A stretch of DNA of 5,019 bases from contig CAJMQX010000064.1 in NCBI GenBank assembly GCA_905215635.1, forward strand, positions 1-5,019. The letters are read 5' to 3'. This document shows, one piece after another, positions 1-4,671 of the stretch; the stretch's first letter is position 1; each line of letters starts with the position of its first letter. The notes beneath the pieces were generated by a model. It was not told where the DNA came from, ran no database searches, and worked only from the letters and a program-made list of their open reading frames with translations. The DNA is from an uncultured bacterium (lineage in GTDB: Bacteria > Bacillota_I > Bacilli_A > RF39 > UBA660). A program made the position numbers and the translations under genes.

Positions 1-51
1 GATGATGACCGCGCCCAGTAGGATGCTCTGCATCTGGGGGTTCAGTCGGAT
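1..51. other. GC-rich block at left edge, possible assembly join
   Basis: Thirty of the first 50 bases are G or C (60%), while the next 250 bases are about 20-25% GC. Read on the minus strand the block encodes IRLNPQMQSILLGAVII, in frame with the membrane gene. That string resembles the last membrane helix of RbsC-type sugar ABC permeases rather than a continuation of the AT-rich protein. The change occurs at the palindrome ggatatcc (48-55). A chimeric contig end or recent recombination would explain it; a natural local GC change is less likely. Confidence 0.45.
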
Positions 52-297
52 ATCCCTACTAAAACCAGTTATTAATCCTAATCCATAAGTTATAATAGCA
101 TATGAAAAAATACTTATAATAACTATACGAATAGTATTTCCTTTTAAATAATTTCTATCCTTTGGAAATCCCAATCTTATAATCAAAAAAATCATCATCA
201 ATATCCAAAAGAAACTATATAAATAATTATTTTTAAACATTGCAATAGAAATTAATAATAACAATGGATATATATAATATTCTAATTTATTCTTCAT
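1..297 (-). CDS. Multi-pass membrane protein, 5' part only (runs off the left edge)
   Basis: An open frame of 99 codons starts at ATG 297 and reaches base 1 without a stop. It opens MKNKLEYYIYPLLLLIS and shows three hydrophobic segments, at roughly residues 8-22, 26-44 and 57-81, separated by a short basic loop (RLGFPKDRNYLKG). The motif YGLGLITGF near residue 73 resembles multi-pass proteins I associate with SipW-type signal peptidase/TasA loci in gut Firmicutes; this is recollection, not a search. It lies 73 nt downstream of the TasA-like gene on the same strand, so a role in export or processing of that protein is a reasonable inference. GGATGG sits about 6 nt before ATG 297; an in-frame ATG at 306 is an alternative start with a poorer RBS. 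The last 17 codons fall in a block of much higher GC and may belong to another sequence, so the true C-terminus is unknown. Confidence 0.6.
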   Translation of the reverse strand, partial: MKNKLEYYIYPLLLLISIAMFKNNYLYSFFWILMMIFLIIRLGFPKDRNYLKGNTIRIVIISIFSYAIITYGLGLITGFSRDIRLNPQMQSILLGAVII

Positions 298-324
298 ATT
301 TACCATCCATTCTAAAACAAGTTA

Positions 325-358
325 TTATATCAATCGCCTAAAAAGGCGATTGATATAA
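325..358 (-). terminator. Strong hairpin between the TasA-like gene and the membrane gene
   Basis: There is a perfect 15-bp inverted repeat (325-339 with 344-358) around a 4-base loop, with a GC core of AGGCG/CGCCT. It lies 13 nt past the TAA of the TasA-like gene. On the minus strand it is followed by TAACTTGTTTTAG, not a run of T, so a classical strong intrinsic terminator is not supported. It may be a partial terminator or a 3' mRNA stabiliser that makes the upstream secreted protein more abundant than the downstream membrane protein (inference). Confidence 0.5.
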
Positions 359-370
359 ATTATCTCATTA

Positions 371-925
371 TTAAGCTGCTTGATTATAAGTCAATGAAGC
401 TGTCAATGAAACATTAACTTCACTACTAGGTAAATCTGCAGGATCATCTGGTTGAATATATTCTACTCTTACTTTTACTGGAGCAACACCTGTAGTTTTA
501 GCTAATGCAACTGATAATGAAGATGTTGTAGTAGTATATTCTGTACCATTATAAGTAATTACATACTTCAAATACTTAGCTTTATCAGCATCTAAAGCAC
601 TCATTGTTATACCTGTCAATTTAGCATCAAAAGTACCAGTATTTTTAACATTTACTGTAAACTCATAAAAATCACCAGGTTTAGTTAATGTAACATTATA
701 AGTCATTGATGTTCCGTCAATTGTTTTATTAGATGCTGATACACTACCATTGCTTTCTTTATAAGATGCCGTATCAAATGCAATATTCCATACAGAACTA
801 GCAACTGTAACATTACCATCAATATTAAGAGTTTGAGTAAATGCTGCAAAACCTACTGACATCGTCAACACAGCTACTGCTAAAATTGCTATTACAAACA
901 TTTGCGTATTTTTTTGTTTTTCCAT
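371..925 (-). CDS. TasA/camelysin-like secreted protein with SipW-type signal peptide
   Basis: This 184-residue protein has the form of TasA/CalY (camelysin) proteins, which are exported, cleaved by SipW-type signal peptidases and, in Bacillus, form biofilm fibres. The N-terminus MEKQKNTQMF is followed by a hydrophobic stretch at about 9-27 and a likely cleavage area around VGFAAFTQTL (residues 24-33). The 'AAF..TL.I.G' pattern after the helix is typical of SipW-dependent signals. The rest is a Ser/Thr/Val/Asn-rich beta-type domain with no cysteine. It includes FTVNVKNTGTFDAKLTG (about 88-104), a common feature of this family, and ends in SLTASLTYNQAA. I chose ATG 925 because AAGGAAAGGA lies 9 nt upstream and the lysine-rich start fits a signal peptide; ATG 934 adds only MVL and sits right against the RBS. 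It has its own promoter (999-1027) and a downstream hairpin (325-358). Adhesin or protease-like roles claimed for camelysin cannot be judged from sequence. Confidence 0.88.
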   Translation of the reverse strand: MEKQKNTQMFVIAILAVAVLTMSVGFAAFTQTLNIDGNVTVASSVWNIAFDTASYKESNGSVSASNKTIDGTSMTYNVTLTKPGDFYEFTVNVKNTGTFDAKLTGITMSALDADKAKYLKYVITYNGTEYTTTTSSLSVALAKTTGVAPVKVRVEYIQPDDPADLPSSEVNVSLTASLTYNQAA

Positions 926-934
926 TAAAACCAT

Positions 935-945
935 TCCTTTCCTTT
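935..945 (-). promoter_or_regulatory. Ribosome binding site of the TasA-like gene
   Basis: The minus strand reads AAAGGAAAGGA, a double Shine-Dalgarno-like motif. The nearer copy lies 9 nt before ATG 925; the farther copy lies about 4 nt before ATG 934. The geometry favours 925 as the main start, although both starts could be used. Confidence 0.65.
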
Positions 946-998
946 ATTTCTACAAACATGTATCATCTTTTTTAAAGACCTTCCATATTCTAAATGTA

Positions 999-1027
999 AT
1001 TATAACAAAGTTGACACTATTTGTAAA
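999..1027 (-). promoter_or_regulatory. Sigma-A-type promoter for the TasA-like gene
   Basis: On the minus strand TTTACA (1027-1022) and TATAAT (1004-999) are separated by exactly 17 nt. The -10 is preceded by TGT, giving an extended -10 (TGnTATAAT). The -10 is a perfect consensus and the -35 matches five of six bases. The predicted start near 992 gives a leader of about 67 nt to ATG 925. This looks like a strong housekeeping promoter, as expected for an abundant surface protein. Confidence 0.8.
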
Positions 1028-1066
1028 GAAAGAATAACCAATTTTATCAAATTTTTTATAATTTTA

Positions 1067-1090
1067 GTTGTGCTCACCAAGTTGCCTCAC
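1067..1090. repeat. Short imperfect direct repeat upstream of the TasA-like promoter
   Basis: GTTGTGCTCAC (1067-1077) and GTTGCCTCAC (1081-1090) form a tandem pair 14 bp apart. They lie 40-63 bp upstream of the -35 box and stand out as GC-rich in an AT-rich spacer. They could be an activator or repressor site, or chance; nothing else supports a function. Confidence 0.3.
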
Positions 1091-1105
1091 TATATAACAA
1101 AGCAT

Positions 1106-1145
1106 AAAAAAGGCACTCATAGTCTAAAACTATAAATATCTCTTC
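1106..1145 (-). terminator. Probable intrinsic terminator of the glycosidase gene
   Basis: On the minus strand an ATAGT/ACTAT stem (1119-1123 with 1129-1133) closes a 5-base loop. Pairing extends outward with several G-U pairs and one mismatch, and the hairpin ends in six T (1111-1106). It lies 20-59 bases past the TAA at 1165. The GC content is low and the T run takes part in the extended stem, so strength is uncertain. Confidence 0.45.
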
Positions 1146-1164
1146 TTTTAAATAAAATTAATAA

Positions 1165-1503
1165 TTATTCATGAAAATATATTACATCAGCAATAGCTCT
1201 AGTATTACCAGTAAGAGTAATAATATTATTATCACTATTTTTAAATAATAATGTCGTCGAACCTCCACCATCTAAATTAAATCCTGTGATGCATCTCAAA
1301 GATACCATATATTCAGCCATTTTTTTAAAACTAAAGCCAGCTGATCTATTACCATCATTATTAGTAATAAAAACAAAATTATTCTTATCAATTTGGCAAA
1401 AACCCTGTCTAATATTTGGAGAAGTATCAGACGTCACTACTTTTCCATTATCAACCAACACAGGATTAAATGCGAATGTATTTAAAACTCCATCAGCAAT
1501 AAT
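1165..1503 (-). pseudogene. C-terminal part of the NAGPA-like phosphodiester glycosidase, separated from the main frame by an in-frame TAG
   Basis: This stretch continues the upstream glycosidase gene in the same frame after TAG 1504-1506, giving 112 residues to TAA 1165-1167. It starts IIADGVLNTFAFNPVLVDNG, a typical piece of the NAGPA domain (PF09992), and carries the family signature FNLDGGGSTTLLF (near base 1265), which forms part of the active-site core. There is no frameshift, and the codons after the stop look as constrained as those before it. Initiation at GTG 1461 is possible on paper, but no good Shine-Dalgarno precedes it and the product would start in mid-domain. I therefore read it as the detached end of a single 650-codon gene, translated only if the TAG is read through, suppressed or a sequence error. 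Related proteins often have a polar residue (Gln is plausible; CAG to TAG is one transition) at the stop position; this is from memory. Confidence 0.8.
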
Positions 1504-3117
1504 CTACTTTGATGTATTTATATTTCTACTATCATTAGTACCAGCAACATATTTATAATAACCAAGATATCCATCTTTCTTTAATCCATATGTAACATGC
1601 TTATCAGAAGGAATTTTCCCATTTGAAATATCTCTCAAAACCTTTCCTTCGACAATAACTATTGGACTTACACTTGTTTTATTAAAACTTTTATTTGCTG
1701 CATAATAACTAACATCATAAGTATCTTTTAACACAAAGCCACTACCATTAACTGCAATAATCACTTTATTTTGAAAGCCATGACTATTAATAGCATTTGT
1801 CAAAATATTACTTGCTTTTAATAATTCATTACCAAAATTATTAGGAACTGCTGTTTTTAATTGACCATATGGATCCTTCACCCACACATGAGAAACATAA
1901 TAATTAGAAACTGACTCAATCCATACTTTAATCGTCTCAGTTGAAACATTATATTTAACATTCTCTGTTCCTTTTGGAGATATTGGTGCATTATAATCAG
2001 AACTTTGCGTAGGAGTTGTCGGCTTAGAATTCTCCACTTTACTTAAACTACAACTTATCGTATTCGTATTTCCGGCTTTATCATAAAGCGTTATACTTAC
2101 TTTAGATACATCTTTATTCAAAGTAATTGTACTACTCGTATAACTTACTCCATCTATTACATATCTACTAATACCAATATTATCACTAGCTTTAATACTT
2201 ATACTTGATTTTCCAGATCCATAACTTCCACTACATGTCCCTTGTGGTTTTTCTTTATCGATATTACTTACCGTTATACTTCCAGTACTTTCTTTTCCAT
2301 TCTTATTATAACTAGTAAATTTATATTCTCCATTTGATGATACCGTATATGTATAACTCCTATTATTTATCTTATTCCCATCTGGTAATATTAAATAATT
2401 AAAATAATTATCACTTACATAAACATCAATATTTATATCTTTATTCGTATAATTAGTATTATCTAGTGATAAAGTAATTTCACTATCAGTAACAATTACT
2501 TTTCTCTTATTTTGAATAGTTATTCCTGATGAATTAGTAACTGAATATATTACATAATATGTTCCTACTTTAGAAGTATCAATTTCATTTTTGACAATTA
2601 CTTTATCAGTTAATGTACTATCTACTGAATCTATTGCCATATAACCAGGTTCCACATACTCTGAATTAATATCCAAATACATTGTCAAATCTCCAATTAA
2701 ATATATTGAAGTTGCCCCAACTGGCTTGTCGACAACTGAAATATATCTAGTTAATATCTTATCATTTAAAGTATAAACTACCTCATAATCTCCAACAATA
2801 GAAGAATTAATATTACTAGAAACAACTACTTCATTTGTTAAATCATTCCCTTTATTATCTCTTCCAATATATCCAGGTTCTACATACTCATCACCTCTAT
2901 ATATTGTTATTAACTCTTCTCCTTCAAGCGTTAAATAATAAGCAACAACCGTATCAGATGATGAACCCTTATTCATATTAAATAAAACTAATATTCCTAT
3001 TATCAAAATAATTACTATTCCAAAGATAATTAAAGGAACTTTAAATTTCTTTATATCAAATTTATTATCATTAAACTCTGAATCTATATTTGTATTACCT
3101 TTTTCCTTAAAATACAT
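1504..3117 (-). CDS. Membrane-anchored protein with Ig-like/DUF5011 repeats and truncated phosphodiester glycosidase (NAGPA) domain
   Basis: The frame runs 537 residues from ATG 3117 to TAG 1504-1506. A Lys/Asp-rich cytoplasmic tail (1-26) precedes one membrane helix (27-46), so the rest lies outside the cell. Two DUF5011-type Ig-like repeats follow at about 59-128 and 133-208. Both carry EYVEPGY, then LT..V.V, then VG.Y.V.Y. Two further beta-rich domains (about 211-360) include FTSYNKNGKESTG and ISRYVIDG. A Ser/Thr/Pro linker leads to a C-terminal NAGPA-like domain from about 385, with VIIAVNGSGFV as its first conserved core strand. Such domains cleave sugar-phosphodiester bonds; the bacterial substrate is unknown. 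TAG removes the last 112 residues including the DGGGS motif, so the product as written should be inactive. ATG 3117 is chosen because AGGG precedes it and the promoter -10 box overlaps the TTG at 3141. It is probably transcribed alone and ends at 1106-1145. Confidence 0.85.
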   Translation of the reverse strand: MYFKEKGNTNIDSEFNDNKFDIKKFKVPLIIFGIVIILIIGILVLFNMNKGSSSDTVVAYYLTLEGEELITIYRGDEYVEPGYIGRDNKGNDLTNEVVVSSNINSSIVGDYEVVYTLNDKILTRYISVVDKPVGATSIYLIGDLTMYLDINSEYVEPGYMAIDSVDSTLTDKVIVKNEIDTSKVGTYYVIYSVTNSSGITIQNKRKVIVTDSEITLSLDNTNYTNKDINIDVYVSDNYFNYLILPDGNKINNRSYTYTVSSNGEYKFTSYNKNGKESTGSITVSNIDKEKPQGTCSGSYGSGKSSISIKASDNIGISRYVIDGVSYTSSTITLNKDVSKVSITLYDKAGNTNTISCSLSKVENSKPTTPTQSSDYNAPISPKGTENVKYNVSTETIKVWIESVSNYYVSHVWVKDPYGQLKTAVPNNFGNELLKASNILTNAINSHGFQNKVIIAVNGSGFVLKDTYDVSYYAANKSFNKTSVSPIVIVEGKVLRDISNGKIPSDKHVTYGLKKDGYLGYYKYVAGTNDSRNINTSK

Positions 3118-3140
3118 AATATCATCCCTACCATAAAACA

Positions 3141-3169
3141 ATTATATAATATTTTTGCCATTTTGTCAT
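3141..3169 (-). promoter_or_regulatory. Sigma-A-type promoter for the Ig-like/glycosidase gene
   Basis: The minus strand has ATGACA (3169-3164, five of six to TTGACA) and TATAAT (3146-3141) with a 17-nt spacer. Transcription should start near 3134, leaving a short leader of about 17 nt to ATG 3117. The -10 box overlaps the upstream in-frame TTG at 3141, which rules that codon out as the translation start. Confidence 0.75.
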
Positions 3170-3226
3170 AAAATTAACAAATATTTATTTTAAATAATTG
3201 AAACAAATAAATAAAATGATAATATA

Positions 3227-3234
3227 TAAAAAGT
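3227..3234. repeat. Candidate target-site duplication, left copy (TAAAAAGT)
   Basis: This 8-bp sequence is identical to 4267-4274. The two copies abut the proposed ends of the ISL3-type relic, and ISL3 elements make 8-bp target duplications. An AT-rich 8-mer can recur by chance within 1 kb here, so support is moderate at best. Confidence 0.35.
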
Positions 3235-3286
3235 AATTCTACAATTTCTAGCTGGTGAATAAAAATTATATAAACAATTGTATTTT

Positions 3287-3322
3287 AAAAAAAAAACAGA
3301 TATTTTTAATATCTGCTTTTTT
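3287..3322. terminator. Bidirectional hairpin terminator
   Basis: An 8-bp perfect stem, CAGATATT with AATATCTG (3297-3304 and 3308-3315), closes a 3-base loop. Ten A (3287-3296) flank one side and six T (3317-3322) the other. On the minus strand it ends in ten T, and on the plus strand in six T, so it can stop transcription both ways. It separates the 63-codon ORF and IS relic from the promoter of the Ig-like/glycosidase gene. Confidence 0.7.
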
Positions 3323-3419
3323 ACGGCTGTTAACCCCAAAAAATTAATTTTTTTTAAATATCATAATTTTTCATTTTTTAAAAAATTAAATTTCTTTATT
3401 TTTGTTATCTCTGAATTTT

Positions 3420-3611
3420 TTAGTATCCAGATTTAATCATTTCTATAACTATATTTTTAACATTTTCTACATACTCTACTATAATTGAATCAGATAGTAT
3501 ATCATTAATAGGACATAATCTATAATATAACTTACATTCATATTCATTATGCTCATTTAAATATTCTATAATAGCATCTATTTTATATAATAATTCATCA
3601 TTATTTATCAT
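3420..3611 (-). CDS. Hypothetical 63-residue protein
   Basis: ATG 3611 to TAA 3420 gives a 63-residue product that I do not recognise. It starts MINNDELLYKIDAIIEYLNE and ends VKNIVIEMIKSGY. It is acidic, with amphipathic helix-like stretches at about 5-20 and 45-60 and two cysteines (residues 27 and 33). There is no signal peptide or membrane segment. No convincing Shine-Dalgarno precedes ATG 3611 (AAGAGCAAGAAAA), and an in-frame GTG at 3629 has no better context. The amino-acid mix with many Glu/Asp/Tyr is less biased than translated junk nearby, which argues for real or recently real coding. It lies 30 nt past the transposase relic on the same strand and before a strong hairpin, so it could be a passenger of the IS or an independent small gene. 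Confidence that it is expressed is low. Confidence 0.35.
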   Translation of the reverse strand: MINNDELLYKIDAIIEYLNEHNEYECKLYYRLCPINDILSDSIIVEYVENVKNIVIEMIKSGY

Positions 3612-3641
3612 TTTTCTTGCTCTTACCACTTAATGTCCCGT

Positions 3642-4172
3642 TTAATATTTATAGTGACTCAATCTAAAAAATTCAAAATTCTTATAACCATAAATCCTTC
3701 GTTGAACCTATTGATAAATCTTTTATCTATAAATGAATTAAATATATAAGATAATCAATTTTTTATCGTTTTACTTATCTAAATAACTTCTTCTATTTTA
3801 CTTTCTTCACATAATATATCCAATTCATATCAACAAATCCATTTCAGCATTTTCATAATCTGAATTAGATACAAGATCTAAACATAATTCTTTTAAATCG
3901 TAGCCTTTATTTAATTCACCATTAATAACTAACATTTCTTCTAATATCATTTTAGGTAATTTATATATATCTTCATTTTTCATATCTTTTCGTATAGACA
4001 TACCACTTAATTCTTTCATCACCATATCTAATTATAAGTAAACTTACATTCTTTTTATTTTTTGATATTTTGTATTCTTTTGAATTAATCCATACGTCTT
4101 TTGTAATCTTATTCTTATGTCATCTAATGCATCAATTATATACGTTACATAATGAAATATATCGTTTTTTAA
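3642..4172 (-). pseudogene. ISL3-family transposase, C-terminal relic in several frames
   Basis: Joining minus-strand pieces across frames gives about 175 residues in ISL3 transposase order. Piece 1 (4172-4089) has IFHYVTYIIDALDDIRIRL. Piece 2 (4089-3976) has NKKNVSLL then WYVYTKRY. Piece 3 (about 3984-3828) has NEDIYKLPKMILEEML, INGELNKGYDLKEL and NSDYENAEMDLLI. Piece 4 (3826-3695) has ELDILCEESKIEEVI, then TAG 3779-3781, ISKTIKN, TGA 3755-3757 (where relatives usually have Trp), and LSYIFNSFIDKRFINRFNEG. Piece 5 (3695-3642) has YGYKNFEFFRL, the usual GYRNF..FRLR ending, with about ten residues (the INNKIKVIKR part) missing before it. Frameshifts fall near 4089, 3975 (an A run), 3827 and 3695. 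The N-terminal half, with zinc ribbon, HTH and early DDE residues, is absent. It is a dead element. Family assignment rests on my recall of conserved motifs in their correct order. Confidence 0.75.
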
Positions 4173-4197
4173 TTATATAACAATTCATATGTAATGT

Positions 4198-4233
4198 AAA
4201 ACAGAGTTCATTTTATTGACCTCTGTTTTTTTT
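4198..4233. terminator. Bidirectional hairpin terminator
   Basis: A 9-bp stem, AAAACAGAG with CTCTGTTTT (4198-4206 and 4221-4229), is extended by TCA/TGA after one mismatch and has a 6-base loop. The plus strand continues to eight T in total (4226-4233); the minus strand has four T. It lies about 100 bases past the TAA of the surface-protein gene at 4336 and could end its transcript. It is also placed where IS elements carry hairpins that block read-in transcription. Confidence 0.65.
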
Positions 4234-4241
4234 GATATTAA

Positions 4242-4266
4242 AATCCTCACTGAATCATAAAGAGCC
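4242..4266 (-). repeat. Candidate ISL3 terminal inverted repeat
   Basis: Reading inward on the minus strand from 4266 gives GGCTCTTTATGATTCAGTGA then GGATT. This resembles the GGCTCTTT...AGTG.GGATT type of ISL3 terminus (recollection, not a database match). It lies upstream of the transposase relic in the right orientation. A clear partner at the other end is not visible. Confidence 0.4.
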
Positions 4267-4274
4267 TAAAAAGT
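4267..4274. repeat. Candidate target-site duplication, right copy (TAAAAAGT)
   Basis: This sequence is identical to 3227-3234 and lies directly outside the candidate terminal repeat at 4266. See the mobile-element entry for the caution about AT-rich coincidence. Confidence 0.35.
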
Positions 4275-4335
4275 TAATAACTATCAAAAAGTAAAATATT
4301 GAAAAGCATTAATTTAATTACATTATTATTATAAT

Positions 4336-4659
4336 TTACCCAATAATGTATGGATCACTAATTGTACCTGATCCACTAATTATTCCAGTCGATGCCGTTA
4401 AGAAGAATACAGGCCTAACACTTTCGTCATAAGCAACATTGGTGTTAGAACAGCTTCCTCCTTCACCAATATACCATGCTGTATTATTATTATTAATTTG
4501 TGATGGTGAAGCGGACATTGTCCATTCAGCAACCGATGGTGGACTAGAATCATTTTGTGAAATATGCATCCATCCAGCTTTACAATTTGGATATGTAGTT
4601 CCTCCATATCCACAACTAGTCGTATTATCTAACGCTAAATAATAATCATGCATATACAT
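4336..4659 (-). pseudogene. C-terminal end of a large surface protein, after an in-frame TGA
   Basis: This stretch continues the upstream surface-protein frame beyond TGA 4672-4674 and ends at TAA 4336. It is drawn from ATG 4659, but codons after the TGA (KISI) belong to the same protein. Recognisable family elements, in order, are MYMHDYYLAL, a Cys/Gly-rich loop, WMHISQNDS, EWTMS, AWYIGEGG, SVRPVFFL and a final SGSGTISDPYIIG. This arrangement ('K-I-.-.-MY..DY', 'W..S', 'VRPVF.L', 'GSGT..DPY.I') recurs in abundant large surface proteins of gut Firmicutes/Mollicutes whose function is unknown. No Shine-Dalgarno supports independent translation from 4659. The TGA would therefore remove the last third of this conserved module. 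Trp is TGG here (for example EWTM and GWMH), so TGA is not the normal Trp codon. Confidence 0.75.
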
Positions 4660-4671
4660 TATTGAAATCTT

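Larger units (their letters stand above)
3142..3419. other. Non-coding, extremely AT-rich spacer
   Basis: Apart from the promoter at 3141-3169, the 8-bp candidate duplication and the hairpin at 3287-3322, I see nothing here. A small GC island, ACGGCTGTTAACCCC (3323-3337), contains the palindrome GTTAAC. I cannot assign it a role; it could be an old IS end. Confidence 0.5.
3235..4266 (-). mobile_element. Possible extent of a decayed ISL3-family insertion sequence
   Basis: The proposed element runs between two copies of TAAAAAGT. It holds the transposase relic (3642-4172) and a hairpin terminator just inside each end (3287-3322 and 4198-4233). Both hairpins read inward as a long A run followed by CAGA, a rough subterminal inverted repeat. 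The high-coordinate end reads GGCTCTTTATGATTCAGTGA inward, which resembles ISL3 terminal repeats as I remember them. The low-coordinate end (AATTCTACAATTTCTAGC) matches it poorly. The transposase N-terminal half is deleted. A shorter relic ending near 3640 is a real alternative, since about 400 bp between transposase stop and IS end is unusual. Confidence 0.35.

Noticed and set aside
1286..1558. Plus-strand open frame of 90 codons
   Set aside because: It lies antisense to the conserved NAGPA domain, has no recognisable domain and no RBS; a shadow of the minus-strand gene.
3118..3141. TTG 3141 as the start of the Ig-like/glycosidase protein
   Set aside because: A TATAAT box with a well-spaced -35 overlaps it, so the transcript would start downstream; ATG 3117 has an AGGG motif before it.
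3825..4025. 66-codon open frame as an independent gene
   Set aside because: Its residues match the middle of an ISL3 transposase C-terminal half, and neighbouring pieces continue the match in other frames.
3420..4025. Two small adjacent ORFs as a toxin-antitoxin pair
   Set aside because: One is a transposase fragment, the spacing is over 200 nt, and neither shows a toxin or antitoxin motif.
4398..4642. Open frames of 71 (minus) and 67 (plus) codons
   Set aside because: Both overlap the conserved surface-protein module in other frames and show no family features.
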